DNA of 55,738 nucleotides from Methanobacteriota archaeon (GTDB lineage Archaea; Thermoplasmatota; E2; DHVEG-1): the NCBI GenBank assembly GCA_026394495.1, contig JAPKYE010000030.1:1-55738 (forward strand), in the 5' to 3' direction. Position 1 is the stretch's first letter; every line of letters begins with the position of its first letter. Both the position numbers and the translations under genes were made by a program. The notes beneath the pieces were generated by a model. The model was not told the DNA's origin. It was given only the letters and a program-made list of their open reading frames with translations, and did no database searches. This document shows positions 1 through 7,877 of the stretch, in pieces.

Positions 1-1
1 G

Positions 2-1258
2 ATTCCGTGCTATGGGATGAAACATTTTTTCGCAGAATACATTTCACCGTATCCATATACTAGCGGATTCAGTGCGGTAGTTATCGCGAAATACTACGAA
101 GGCGCATATATTAATGGTACACTACAAAGCAACAATACACCGCTTCCCTATGCTCAAGTGATTATTTTTGACAAATACGGTATTCCTCATGATATCGCCT
201 ACGCAGACGAAAACGGTGCATTTCATCTTATTGCACCTGCAGGAAACATCACTCTTCAGTTCTCCTATGATGCAGGTGATGGAAGACGAGTGAATCTCAA
301 AGATATCACATTCAACAGTACCGATGACCTGTTATTCTCACCGATCACCGAACAAGAAGCAACACGTATAGGAAATTATACGAGAGAAATTAATATCTCA
401 GTTGATTTAGCAGCAGTTGACGGATTCGTGTACGAAGATAACAACAATAACGATTCCTATGAACCTGAAATCGATACACCGCTATCCGGTGTCACCGTTC
501 AACTTAACGACGAGTTCTTCGGAAGAGCTGTTCAACCAGTGACAACAGATGCAAACGGACATTACCAAGTGATGAGCCTATTCCCAAGTCAATATACCAT
601 TATCGCAACACAGGACGGGTTTGATATTCACAGTAACTCTGTGAGCGTTCCACCGGGAACAATGTTCTACAACATGTCAAAACCACAGCTTGCTGGAGTT
701 GAAGGAACAGTCACCGATCCATCAGGAAACACAGTGAATGAAGCTGACGTCACCTTACGCTACAGTAAAGACAACAAGAATGTCGGTACCATGATTACGG
801 ATGCACAAGGACATTACGCATTTTCAAAGCTTGTCCCTGGAGAATACATCCTGAATGTCACTGTAACCAACAGCATCACCCCGTATTACGACTATGTCTT
901 TGAAGATATAATAACACTTGAAGAAAACAAAACACTCTTCTCAAACGTAACATTAGATTATGCTGCAATAACGGTTCAGGGATACACCAAATACGAGACA
1001 CAAAACATCGTAAACATGTCCATCGAATTTTCACCAGATGAAAGTGTTGTCAACAACAGTGCAGAGTATACATCCACCACATCAGATATCTATACTGGCG
1101 TCTTTGGCGTATCACTACAACCTGGATACTACAATATCTCAATATATCAAACAGTAAATGAAAGCGGACAGGATGTCACTTATACATACGAAGGAAACAT
1201 TGTTACAACAAGAGGAGAGGGAATCAAAACCCGCGATCTACTTCTACAACGAGAATAA
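2..1258 (+). CDS. Surface protein with carboxypeptidase-regulatory/SdrD-B-like repeats (5' partial)
   Basis: The reading frame is open from the window edge, so the first ATG at 17 is probably internal and the gene starts outside the window. The visible part is a string of beta-sandwich units of the carboxypeptidase regulatory-like/SdrD-B type: one near residues 30-100, one starting at VDGFVYEDNNNNDSYEPEID (about residue 134), one starting at GVEGTVTDPSGNTVNEADV (about residue 229), and a looser C-terminal unit. Such units act as extracellular spacers or adhesive modules and have no catalytic residues. No membrane anchor is seen at the C-terminus, and many Asn/Thr/Ser residues fit a glycosylated exported protein. 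A strong T-rich terminator follows. The substrate or partner cannot be told from the sequence. Confidence 0.75.
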   Translation: MPCYGMKHFFAEYISPYPYTSGFSAVVIAKYYEGAYINGTLQSNNTPLPYAQVIIFDKYGIPHDIAYADENGAFHLIAPAGNITLQFSYDAGDGRRVNLKDITFNSTDDLLFSPITEQEATRIGNYTREINISVDLAAVDGFVYEDNNNNDSYEPEIDTPLSGVTVQLNDEFFGRAVQPVTTDANGHYQVMSLFPSQYTIIATQDGFDIHSNSVSVPPGTMFYNMSKPQLAGVEGTVTDPSGNTVNEADVTLRYSKDNKNVGTMITDAQGHYAFSKLVPGEYILNVTVTNSITPYYDYVFEDIITLEENKTLFSNVTLDYAAITVQGYTKYETQNIVNMSIEFSPDESVVNNSAEYTSTTSDIYTGVFGVSLQPGYYNISIYQTVNESGQDVTYTYEGNIVTTRGEGIKTRDLLLQRE

Positions 1259-1280
1259 TAAACCATATTAAAACCAGGAG

Positions 1281-1320
1281 CTTTTTTTTCTCCTTTTTTT
1301 TCTCCTTTTTTTTCTTTTTA
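1281..1320 (+). terminator. T-tract terminator after the surface protein gene
   Basis: Three successive runs of 8-9 T, separated by CTCC or C, lie 23 bp after the stop codon. Archaeal RNA polymerase terminates at such T-rich tracts on the coding strand. The next gene has its own TATA-like element (TTTATTTTA near 1326). Confidence 0.7.
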
Positions 1321-1357
1321 CAAATTTATTTTAATGACATCGTGAATACTTTATTTT

Positions 1358-1966
1358 ATGCTTACAGTAATCGAAGGAAAAAAAGCGGTACAGTTTGCTA
1401 GAGAAATCGTAGAACAAGTCGTAAAAAAAACTTCACCTAAATCAAACACAACAGACAGCATATTTGTTGAAAAACAAGGAGTATTTGTCACCTTACATAC
1501 AATACCGGATCTTGACCTCCGAGGATGCATCGGCATTCCCCTCCCAGTGATGTCTTTAAGAGAAGCACTCATTGAGTCTGCACGATCCGCAACACACGAC
1601 CCACGGTTTCCACCCCTGGAAGAACATGAACTTGATCACATTATCGTGGAAGTAACTATTCTCACAAAACCCTTGCTCCTCAAAGCAAAACAACCACGAG
1701 AGTACCTTTCACAGATAGAGATCGGGCGTGATGGACTGATCGTAGAACAAGGATTCAGTAAAGGGTTATTGCTCCCTCAAGTCCCTGTAGAACAACACTG
1801 GAAAAAAGAAGAATTCCTCTCTCACACCTGTATGAAAGCAGGGCTGCTTCCGGATGCTTGGTTTGAGAAACATACAAAGATTTTCAAATTCAGTGGCCAA
1901 ATCTTCACAGAGATATCACCACATGGTGAAATCAAGGAGAAAAAACTCGATGGATCTGATAGTTGA
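1358..1966 (+). CDS. AMMECR1 domain protein (AmmeMemoRadiSam system protein A)
   Basis: 202 residues, the usual length of the archaeal AMMECR1 family. The diagnostic LRGCIG motif is at about residues 50-55, followed by the conserved SA..DPRFPPL segment near residues 78-90. The family often occurs with a Memo-like protein and a radical SAM enzyme; a matching radical SAM gene (AmrS) lies in this window at 37394-38419, but no Memo gene is visible. Its biochemical role is not established. The ATG is about 28 bp downstream of a TATA-like TTTATTTTA, so a leaderless transcript is likely. Its 3' end overlaps the next gene by 17 bp. Confidence 0.85.
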   Translation: MLTVIEGKKAVQFAREIVEQVVKKTSPKSNTTDSIFVEKQGVFVTLHTIPDLDLRGCIGIPLPVMSLREALIESARSATHDPRFPPLEEHELDHIIVEVTILTKPLLLKAKQPREYLSQIEIGRDGLIVEQGFSKGLLLPQVPVEQHWKKEEFLSHTCMKAGLLPDAWFEKHTKIFKFSGQIFTEISPHGEIKEKKLDGSDS

Positions 1967-3248
1967 AGGAAAAACATACATCAACGGTTCGTTTGAATCC
2001 TGTTGTATCGGTATGACCGATGGAAAAATTTCGGCAGTGAAAAAAACACTCACCGGTGAGAACAGACTTCGTTTTGGGAACCAACTGATTCTTCCAGCTG
2101 GAGTCGACATGCACGTTCATTTCCGCGACCCAGGGTTGACACAGAAAGAAGATTTTTTCACAGGCTCGCAAGCAGCAGCATTCGGTGGCATCTCCTGTGT
2201 GTTTGATATGCCAAACACACAACCGCAGACAAAAGACAAAAAAACCATTGAAGAAAAAATCAAGGTCGCAGAAAATAAAAGTGTTGTTGACTTTGGAGTT
2301 TATGCCGGAGTCGCTGATGATTCTCTGGAAAACCTACATGAAGTATTTTCCCTCTGTGATGGATATAAAATTTTCATGGGAAATACAACAAATGCGCTTC
2401 ATCTTAAAGAAGAAAACCTTGCTTTGGCTTTACAGAAAATAGCATCTTCAAAGAAGCCGGTTCTTGTTCATGCCGAAAACGAACGATGCCTGAAAAAACA
2501 TGCGATGACTGAGAATAATTTGAAGGATCATCTCCTCACCCATCCTGCCATATGCGAAGAAACGGCGATACAAGCACTCCTTACTCTTGCAAAACAGATT
2601 CCAGTCCACATGCACATCTGCCATCTTTCTTCTTGCGAAGGAGCCTCTTTAGTGAAGAATCGGCCCTTAAACGTGAGTGTTGGAATTACCCCTCATCATC
2701 TCCTATTTGACGTTTCAACAGTTCAGTCTCATCCGCAATGGTATAAGGTGAACCCACCGATCCGCACAACATTTGACCGGGAAACACTATGGTCCGGATT
2801 AAAAAGCAACCTCTTTGACGTGCTCGAATCTGATCATGCACCACATACCGTTGAAGAAAAAAACACTGAGTTTGAAAAAACACCATCTGGATTGCCTGGT
2901 GTGGAAACCATGTACCCAGTATTTCTTGCGTTAGCTAAAAGAGAGCAAATTGATTTCAAACACCTTCTTTCTTTACTTTGTGAAAAACCTGCGGAACTAA
3001 TGAAGGTGCATAAAGGTAAATTTCTGGTGGGAAACGATGCAGATTTCATCGTCGTTGATTTTAAAGAAGAACCAGAAAAAATACGTGGTGAAAACATGCA
3101 TTCAAAATGCAAATGGACGCCGTTTGAAGGATACAATGCATTGTTTCCGTCCCATGTGTTTATCCGAGGAGAACACATCATCGACAATAAGGAATTCATC
3201 GGTCGTAAAGGATTCGGAAGGCACATCAATCGAAAACAGAAAGAATAA
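1950..3248 (+). CDS. pyrC: Dihydroorotase
   Basis: Catalyses the reversible cyclisation of N-carbamoyl-aspartate to dihydroorotate, third step of pyrimidine synthesis. 432 residues. The metal-binding motif GVDMHVHFRDPG is at about residues 48-59, further His ligands sit in LVHAEN and MHICHLSS, and the catalytic Asp is in ESDHAPH. The start at 1950 is chosen because it follows AAGGAGA at 1935-1940 and opens on MDLIVEGKTYING, the normal family N-terminus; an upstream in-frame ATG would read through the AMMECR1 gene. It overlaps the AMMECR1 stop, suggesting co-transcription and translational coupling. Confidence 0.93.
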   Translation: MDLIVEGKTYINGSFESCCIGMTDGKISAVKKTLTGENRLRFGNQLILPAGVDMHVHFRDPGLTQKEDFFTGSQAAAFGGISCVFDMPNTQPQTKDKKTIEEKIKVAENKSVVDFGVYAGVADDSLENLHEVFSLCDGYKIFMGNTTNALHLKEENLALALQKIASSKKPVLVHAENERCLKKHAMTENNLKDHLLTHPAICEETAIQALLTLAKQIPVHMHICHLSSCEGASLVKNRPLNVSVGITPHHLLFDVSTVQSHPQWYKVNPPIRTTFDRETLWSGLKSNLFDVLESDHAPHTVEEKNTEFEKTPSGLPGVETMYPVFLALAKREQIDFKHLLSLLCEKPAELMKVHKGKFLVGNDADFIVVDFKEEPEKIRGENMHSKCKWTPFEGYNALFPSHVFIRGEHIIDNKEFIGRKGFGRHINRKQKE

Positions 3249-3273
3249 TCTTGTGAACATGGTGAAATCATCA

Positions 3274-4068
3274 ATGGATGAAGACATAAAGAGACTTGCA
3301 CTAAAAACCGTCGAAAAAGCAGATAAAGCAGTACGGAAAATTTACATAAAAGATTTTCATAAACTGAGTAAAAATATTGAAATTGGTGCAGATGGGACGC
3401 CGACAACCTATCTTGATAAAGTCGCAGAAGACGCTGCGCTTTCTTGTATCGAAAAATCAGATATAAAAGTAAATGTGCTTAGTGAAGAGGCGGGTGAAAT
3501 TGATTTTGGTGGAGAGTACACTTTTGTTTTAGACCCGGTGGATGGAACTCGTAATGCGTATCGCGGGATCCCGTTTTTTTCTGTTTCTCTTGCTGTCGGG
3601 AAAAAAAAAGTCAGTGATATCAAATACGCTGTCGTAAAAAATATTCCAACAGGTGATGTTTTTGTTGCTGAGAAACATCATGGTGCATTTTTAAATAACA
3701 AACGAATCAGTGTCTCTGATTGTCCTTCAAAAGAGATCGTGTCGTCGCTTACCCTGGGAAAAAACATTGAACCCATCACGCAGATGCTTTCTCGAAAAGA
3801 CAACGTACGAACTCTTGGTGCATGTTCGCTAGAGATGTGTCTTGTTGCAACCGGTGCTCTTGATTTCTATGTTGCAGGACGAGAGTATATTCGCGTGATT
3901 GATCTAGCCGCAGGCGTCCTTATCGTTCGAGAGGCTGGTGGTTTTGTGAAAAACATCAGAGGCAAGGAACTAGATATGAATTTCTCGCTTCATGAACGAA
4001 CAAGCGTTGTTGCTACAGGCACAGAGGATACCCTGAAAAGCATCTGTTCATCCAAGACAAAATCTTAA
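3274..4068 (+). CDS. Inositol monophosphatase / fructose-1,6-bisphosphatase family (archaeal dual type)
   Basis: 264 residues of the IMPase superfamily. The metal-binding motif LDPVDGTRN is clear, preceded by the acidic LSEEAGE loop; the C-terminal VIDLAAGVLIVREAGG matches the second signature (WD.AAG..i..EAGG) with Trp replaced. Archaeal members hydrolyse inositol-1-phosphate and fructose-1,6-bisphosphate, serving gluconeogenesis or inositol lipid synthesis; which of these applies here is not decided by sequence. The ATG at 3274 is preferred because a canonical GGTGA ribosome-binding site lies at 3261-3265; ATG 3259 is the alternative. It follows pyrC by 25 bp on the same strand. Confidence 0.85.
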   Translation: MDEDIKRLALKTVEKADKAVRKIYIKDFHKLSKNIEIGADGTPTTYLDKVAEDAALSCIEKSDIKVNVLSEEAGEIDFGGEYTFVLDPVDGTRNAYRGIPFFSVSLAVGKKKVSDIKYAVVKNIPTGDVFVAEKHHGAFLNNKRISVSDCPSKEIVSSLTLGKNIEPITQMLSRKDNVRTLGACSLEMCLVATGALDFYVAGREYIRVIDLAAGVLIVREAGGFVKNIRGKELDMNFSLHERTSVVATGTEDTLKSICSSKTKS

Positions 4069-4095
4069 TATCGATACCAGTCATTTCATGTATCT

Positions 4096-4848
4096 ATGAG
4101 TATTGAAAAACAAATCCTTAGACTAGTAAAAAAGAAGACACTTCATTTCTCGCTTCTTGACCCAGATAAACAAGATCCACATGTTGCTGGAGCGATCGCG
4201 AAAACAGCGGCAGAAGCTGGCAGCACCGCAATCATGATTGGTGGATCAACGCTTGCTTCTCAAAAACAGGTTGATGATACTGTAAAAGCGATTAAGAAAA
4301 CAACAAATCTTCCTGTGATTCTGTTTCCATCTGGTGCAAAATTCCTTAGCACCTATGCTGATGCCGTGTTTTTTATGAGTCTACTGAACTCCCGTAATCT
4401 GGATTTTGTGATCCGGGAACATGTAAAAGGAGCATTGTTTGTCAAACAGTCTGGGCTGGAACCAATCCCGATGGGCTATGTAATTGTGGAACCAGGGATG
4501 ACCGTTGGGAGAAAAGGTGAAGCAGACCTCATAAAAAAAGATGATATTGAGTCAGCGGTGGGATATGCTCTTGCAGCACAGTATCTTGGGATGCGTTTTT
4601 TCTACCTTGAGGCAGGATCAGGTGCAACATATCCTGTTTCCAATGAGATGATTTCCTCTGTGAAAAAAAATATTAACATTCCTCTGCTTGTCGGCGGAGG
4701 AATCAGAGATGCTGATACTGCAAAGGAAAAAGCAAAGGCTGGTGCTGATATTATTATTACGGGGACTGCTCTTGAAAAAGAAAAGGATTTGAAACAGACG
4801 CTTTCTTCAATTATACACGCAATTGAGGGATTAAACAAATGTCTCTGA
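4096..4848 (+). CDS. Geranylgeranylglyceryl phosphate synthase
   Basis: Joins sn-glycerol-1-phosphate to geranylgeranyl diphosphate, the first committed step of archaeal ether lipids. 250 residues, a TIM barrel. Seen in order: HFSLLDPDKQDP near residue 16 (metal and phosphate region), GGST at about 50, YLEAGSGA at about 173, LLVGGGIRD at about 195 and ITGTALE at about 221, all of which fit the PcrB/GGGPS family. The stop overlaps the ubiX start by 10 bp. The length and motifs suggest the group II branch of the family, an inference. Confidence 0.92.
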   Translation: MSIEKQILRLVKKKTLHFSLLDPDKQDPHVAGAIAKTAAEAGSTAIMIGGSTLASQKQVDDTVKAIKKTTNLPVILFPSGAKFLSTYADAVFFMSLLNSRNLDFVIREHVKGALFVKQSGLEPIPMGYVIVEPGMTVGRKGEADLIKKDDIESAVGYALAAQYLGMRFFYLEAGSGATYPVSNEMISSVKKNINIPLLVGGGIRDADTAKEKAKAGADIIITGTALEKEKDLKQTLSSIIHAIEGLNKCL

Positions 4849-5411
4849 AACTTTTTTTAAGCATCGGGGGTGCCTCAGGGATCATCTACGGGGTACGAAT
4901 TCTCGAGGAACTAAAAAAAACAGGGCAAGAAGTACACCTTGTTGTTTCCAGTGGCGGAAAAAAAATCCTTGAACATGAAACAACATATTCATACAAAGAT
5001 TTGAAAAAAAAGGCAGACGCCTGGTATGAAAACGATGATTTATACGCAGGTCCCGCAAGCGGGTCTTTTCCCCTGGATGGAATGATTATTGCGCCTTGCA
5101 GTATGAAAACTCTTGCTGCAATTGCGAATGGCTATGGAGACACATTGACTTCTCGTGCTGCGAGTTGCTGTTTGAAGGAAGGCCGAAAACTTGTTCTTGT
5201 TGTTCGAGAGACACCATTAGATCTGCCAGGGATAAAAAACATGCTTGCAGCAAAAGAGGCGGGGGCGGTGATTTTACCAGCGATGCCTGCGTTTTACCAG
5301 AAACCAAAAACCATCAATGATCTCGTTGGTTTCATCACAGGAAAAGTCCTTGATCAATTTAAAATACCTCATACCCTCTTTGCACGATGGGGCATAAAGA
5401 AAAGCAAATAA
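4839..5411 (+). CDS. ubiX: UbiX-type flavin prenyltransferase
   Basis: 190 residues. The N-terminal GASGIIYGVRILEEL is the FMN-binding signature of the family, APCSMKTLAAIANGYGDTL (about residues 86-104) is the second, and LVLVVRETPLDLP the third. UbiX makes the prenylated FMN cofactor for UbiD-type decarboxylases; in archaea this supports steps such as anhydromevalonate phosphate decarboxylation in the modified mevalonate pathway, which would fit its translational overlap with the ether-lipid gene upstream. No UbiD gene is in the window. Confidence 0.92.
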   Translation: MSLKLFLSIGGASGIIYGVRILEELKKTGQEVHLVVSSGGKKILEHETTYSYKDLKKKADAWYENDDLYAGPASGSFPLDGMIIAPCSMKTLAAIANGYGDTLTSRAASCCLKEGRKLVLVVRETPLDLPGIKNMLAAKEAGAVILPAMPAFYQKPKTINDLVGFITGKVLDQFKIPHTLFARWGIKKSK

Positions 5412-5420
5412 CTGATGAAA

Positions 5421-6230
5421 TTATAGAAACTGGGCGAGCCGTGTGATATCTTTATTGGCAACATGCGTGTAGATCTGCGTCGTCTGAAGATTCTTATGAC
5501 CAAGCAGATGCTGAATATACCTGATGTCTACACCATTTTCTAGCAAATGAGTCGCAAAACTATGACGCAGCGTATGCGGAGTCACATTCTTCACAATACC
5601 CGCTTTTTCAGATGCTTTCTTGACGATCAATTGAATCGTTCTTTTGTTATACAATCCACCATATTGCGAGGGGACAAGTAAGCCTTCATTGTTAATTCCA
5701 GACTTTTTCAACAGTTCTTTCACTTTTTCATGCAGGAATACGATCCGTTCTTTACTTCCTTTTGTGATTTTCACATGAATCATGTCTCGTTCAATATCGA
5801 TATCCTGCCATCGCAGATTTCTCACTTCATTGAGTCTCAAACCAGCATAATATAAAAGAGAAAGGACGAGTTTATGTTTCAGGTTCGTTGTTTGTTCCAG
5901 CATTCTATTGAGTTCATCTTTACTCAAGACGATTGGAATCCTTAAGCTTTGTTTTGCTAAGGGTATTTTTTCAGAAAACGGCTGATGCAAAACGTTTTCG
6001 TAAAAAAACTTCAAAGAAAAATAGACTGTTCTCATTGTTGAAGTGGTGTTTTCTCCTTGTAAAAGAAGAAAGTCGTGCGGTGTTTTTTCTGATTTTAAAA
6101 AGTTCTTGACATAGGAGATGTATGTTTTCCCTGTGTCATAAGAACATCGTCTTAATTTTAGCTCATCAATCAGTTTTCCAATAAGCTCATATCTCTGCTG
6201 CGGAGTAATTGTTTTCGTATCTGTCACCAT
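5421..6230 (-). CDS. xerA: XerA-like tyrosine recombinase
   Basis: 269 residues from ATG 6230. An N-terminal SAM-like DNA-binding domain (residues 1-90) is followed by the catalytic domain. The tyrosine-recombinase residues are all visible: R132 in AGLRLNE, a Lys in the TKGSKER hairpin (157-162), H219 and R222 in HTLRHSF, H245 in LLGHKN, and nucleophile Y254 in QIYTHV. Archaeal XerA resolves chromosome dimers at dif. The additional helix found in bacterial IntI between the Lys hairpin and the HxxRH box is not present. A TATA-like element is centred about 25 bp upstream of 6230, favouring a leaderless start over the longer 288-residue frame. The start lies 87 bp from the first junction of a cassette array, the layout of integron platforms. 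Confidence 0.9.
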   Translation of the reverse strand: MVTDTKTITPQQRYELIGKLIDELKLRRCSYDTGKTYISYVKNFLKSEKTPHDFLLLQGENTTSTMRTVYFSLKFFYENVLHQPFSEKIPLAKQSLRIPIVLSKDELNRMLEQTTNLKHKLVLSLLYYAGLRLNEVRNLRWQDIDIERDMIHVKITKGSKERIVFLHEKVKELLKKSGINNEGLLVPSQYGGLYNKRTIQLIVKKASEKAGIVKNVTPHTLRHSFATHLLENGVDIRYIQHLLGHKNLQTTQIYTHVANKDITRLAQFL

Positions 6231-6248
6231 AAAACGAAAGTAATTCCA

Positions 6249-6262
6249 GATATATAAATTTA
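6249..6262 (-). promoter_or_regulatory. TATA promoter of the recombinase gene
   Basis: Read on the minus strand this is TAAATTTATATATC. The TATA centre is about 25 bp from the ATG at 6230, the spacing expected for a leaderless archaeal transcript. Confidence 0.6.
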
Positions 6263-6387
6263 ATCTCGCTTTTAAATATAAAAACAACTATTAAATGCAG
6301 GCTGGGGGTAATAGGAGTTAATAGCAACTGCAGGTCCGCCACTAATTACGACGAAAAATAAACAAATAACAATCAAAACGACGTAAA

Positions 6388-6396
6388 ATTTAAATA
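6388..6396 (+). promoter_or_regulatory. TATA box of the cassette 1 peptide genes
   Basis: ATTTAAATA, with AAGGAAAG ahead of the ATG at 6435. The block from here to the ATG is almost identical to 52505-52552 ahead of the first peptide gene of the orphan cassette, including AACAACGTATAAAATAATAA. Confidence 0.6.
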
Positions 6397-6434
6397 AAAC
6401 AACAACGTATAAAATAATAAGGAAAGAAAAGATT

Positions 6435-6692
6435 ATGGGGCGAAGGTTGGTCTTAATCGGTTGTATAGGAGCGGTTTTCCTCCTCATGCTGACAACATTT
6501 TCATCTGCTGTTTGTTCGCAAAAAGTACAATTAAACGAAAAACAAGTAAATAGTTTTCAACAGATCAAAACTAAAATTGAAAATAATGATTGGGCACCAG
6601 GCGGTATTATTGATACTTTAGGATTTATAATACTTGTATTACTCGTCTTTATTACTGAATACTTAAGATATGGTGGTCCACCGCCAGGATAG
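6435..6692 (+). CDS. Small secreted/membrane peptide, WxPG family (member 1)
   Basis: 85 residues. An N-terminal signal peptide or first helix (RLVLIGCIGAVFLLMLTTF) ends in SSAVCSQK, then a hydrophilic stretch of about 35 residues (LNEKQVNSFQQIKTKIENN), the motif DWAPGGIIDTLGF, a second hydrophobic helix and a Pro/Gly tail (YGGPPPG). It has six relatives in this window (6705, 28608, 28909, 52553, 52801, 53058); the closest is 52553, which shares the leader sequence and opening residues. I recognise no known family. A bacteriocin-like, signalling or membrane-active role is possible but unproven. Confidence 0.75.
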   Translation: MGRRLVLIGCIGAVFLLMLTTFSSAVCSQKVQLNEKQVNSFQQIKTKIENNDWAPGGIIDTLGFIILVLLVFITEYLRYGGPPPG

Positions 6693-6704
6693 GAATTACA
6701 TTAT

Positions 6705-6953
6705 ATGACTAAGAAAATCCTCATCGGAAGCATCGGAATAATCTTCTTACTTGTATTTGTATCGTTTACATCGGTTGTTGGTGCACAAACAATAAAAATC
6801 AATGAAAAAAGAACAACTTTAATCCAATATATTAGAGATAAAATTAAACATAATGATTGGGCACAAGGAGGCATTATTGATACAATCGCATTTATGATAT
6901 TTGCATTTTTGGTAATGATGTCAGCATTTCTAAAAGGTTATCTTTTTTATTAA
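6705..6953 (+). CDS. Small secreted/membrane peptide, WxPG family (member 2)
   Basis: 82 residues with the same plan as its upstream neighbour: helix 1 (ILIGSIGIIFLLVFVSF) ending in SVVGAQT, a charged linker (NEKRTTLIQYIRDKIKHND), WAQGGIIDTI, then a second hydrophobic segment. It lies 12 bp after member 1 and is probably co-transcribed. The segment encoding ILIGSIGI is nearly identical in DNA to that at 52807-52840 in the orphan cassette, so the two cargo sets share ancestry. The motif reads WAQG rather than WAPG. Function unknown. Confidence 0.75.
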   Translation: MTKKILIGSIGIIFLLVFVSFTSVVGAQTIKINEKRTTLIQYIRDKIKHNDWAQGGIIDTIAFMIFAFLVMMSAFLKGYLFY

Positions 6954-7049
6954 TATTTTTATAACATTATGAATTATAAATGTGGCGGGCGGACCTGCAG
7001 TTTTCTTCACCCACGTTTGGGTTTGAAACCCTCGAAGATTCAGGTGCAT

Positions 7050-7156
7050 ATTAACACGCATTAAGAAAACAAAGAACTTGAAATTTTAATTTGCGATTAA
7101 AACTCAAGCCTTCCACGTGTTCAAGTTGAAGGTCTCTTAATGCGATACGTTATAAT
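7050..7156 (+). repeat. S1: attC-like foldable element, A type
   Basis: The left arm ATTAACACGCATTAAGA (7050-7066) pairs with the right arm TCTTAATGCGATACGTTATAAT (7135-7156), leaving an unpaired A against GTAT. Inside are two hairpins: TTTTAAT/ATTAAAA at 7084-7102 and CCTTC/GAAGG at 7109-7132. In S4 the same hairpins read TTTTAAC/GTTAAAA and CCACCACC/GGTGGTGG, so base pairing is kept while sequence changes. Confidence 0.75.
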
Positions 7157-7517
7157 CAGTTCAAAAGGGGGATTTTCGGACAGCACAAATAACAATCAAC
7201 CCTTTAAAATTAAAAAAATAAACTTAACAAATAAAAAAATATTTTAGGGGATAAGTTGGTGATAATCACCCAAAAAAAAAATTAAACGAAAACAACCGGC
7301 TGTCCAAAATCCCCTGAACCCAGCGACCAAATGCTTTGGTCTTGTCGTGCACCGGGACAAACTTGTAATTGTGTGCACGAGATTATAACACGCATTATGA
7401 CTCCACAATCTGATGATTGTTTCGCTCTTCGTCCCATGAACCCAAAAAAGGAGTTTTTTGGTGTGACTCAGGGAAACCCACCCAACCAGTTGGATGGGGT
7501 TCTCATAATGCGATACG
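7150..7517. mobile_element. Cassette 2, type B ends, no coding cargo
   Basis: The left end CAGTTCAAAAGGGGG plus ATTTTCGGACAGC is at 7157-7184; the inverted right end GGCTGTCCAAAATCCCC plus TGAAC is at 7298-7319. The 113 bp between them has no plausible gene but holds GGGGATAAGTTGG and the palindrome GGTGATAATCACC (7258-7270), shared with cassette 3. After the right end come a hairpin GACCAAA/TTTGGTC (7325-7341), a TCGTGCAC/GTGCACGA pair (7345-7380) and S2. Confidence 0.6.
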
Positions 7518-7524
7518 TTATAAT
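7382..7524 (+). repeat. S2: attC-like foldable element, B type
   Basis: Outer arms are ATTATAACACGCATTATGA (7382-7400) and TCATAATGCGATACGTTATAAT at 7503-7524. Inner hairpins: ACAATC/GATTGT (7405-7420), CCAAAAAA/TTTTTTGG (7442-7461), and AACCC..CCAAC/GTTGG..GGGTT in 7475-7501. The second hairpin is conserved in S3; the first and third vary. Confidence 0.75.
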
Positions 7525-7874
7525 CAGTTCAAAAGGAGGGTTTCGGACAGCCAAAAACAACAATCAACGTAAAATTAAAATTAACATAACGAATAAACTT
7601 TTTCTTGGGGATAAGTTGGGGATGATCACCGCAATAATTAAACGAAACAAAAACGGGGCTGTCCGAAACGCCTCTGAACTCTGCAACAATTCCCTGAATT
7701 GTTTTGTCGTGCACCGGGACAAACTTGGTAATGATGTGCACGAGATTATAACACGCATTATGACTCCGCCCAAAAGAGGGCTGCGCTCTTCATCCCATTA
7801 ACCCAAAAAAGGAGTTTTTTGGTGTGACTCAGGGAACCTCCCAACTAGTTGGTAGCTTCTCATAATGCGATACG
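7518..7874. mobile_element. Cassette 3, type B ends, no coding cargo
   Basis: The left end CAGTTCAAAAGGAGGG plus TTTCGGACAGCC is at 7525-7552; the inverted right end GGCTGTCCGAAACGCCTC plus TGAAC is at 7657-7679. Its 104 bp core is related to cassette 2 (CAACAATCAA, GGGGATAAGTTGG, GATCACC). Downstream are a hairpin ACAATT/AATTGT (7686-7702), the TCGTGCAC/GTGCACGA pair and S3. A 156-residue open frame crossing 7331-7801 runs through these repeats and is not credible as a gene. Confidence 0.6.
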
Positions 7875-7877
7875 TTA
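7745..7877 (+). repeat. S3: attC-like foldable element, B type
   Basis: Outer arms are ATTATAACACGCATTATGA (7745-7763) and TCATAATGCGATACGTTA (7860-7877). Inner hairpins: AAGAG/CTCTT (7774-7790), CCAAAAAA/TTTTTTGG (7803-7822) and CCAAC/GTTGG (7841-7852). The right arm is cut short at GTTA, where a type A left end (ATAGCAACTGC) begins. This marks the unit boundary. Confidence 0.75.

Larger units (their letters stand above)
6318..7149 (+). mobile_element. Cassette 1, type A ends, two secreted peptides
   Basis: The left end TTAATAGCAACTGCAGG plus TCCGCC is at 6318-6340. The inverted right end GGCGGACCTGCAGTT is at 6988-7002, preceded by ATTATAAATGTGGCGG. After the right end comes a conserved stretch (GTTTGAAACCCTCGA at 7021-7035, GGTGCAT at 7043-7049) leading into S1. 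The cargo is two adjacent genes for small secreted peptides. The left flank holds the AT-rich stretch CAAATAACAATCAA that recurs in the other units. Confidence 0.65.

Noticed and set aside
1854-1949. Upstream start for dihydroorotase
   Set aside because: It would add 32 residues that overlap AMMECR1 and match nothing; ATG 1950 has a good ribosome-binding site and the correct family N-terminus.
6272-6487. Minus-strand 71-residue open frame overlapping the first cassette junction
   Set aside because: It overlaps the peptide gene on the opposite strand and the recombinase promoter; hydrophobic by base composition only.
7331-7801. Open frame of 156 residues on the plus strand
   Set aside because: It runs through S2, cassette ends and the start of S3, repeats its own peptide segments because the DNA is repeated, and has no promoter or ribosome-binding site.
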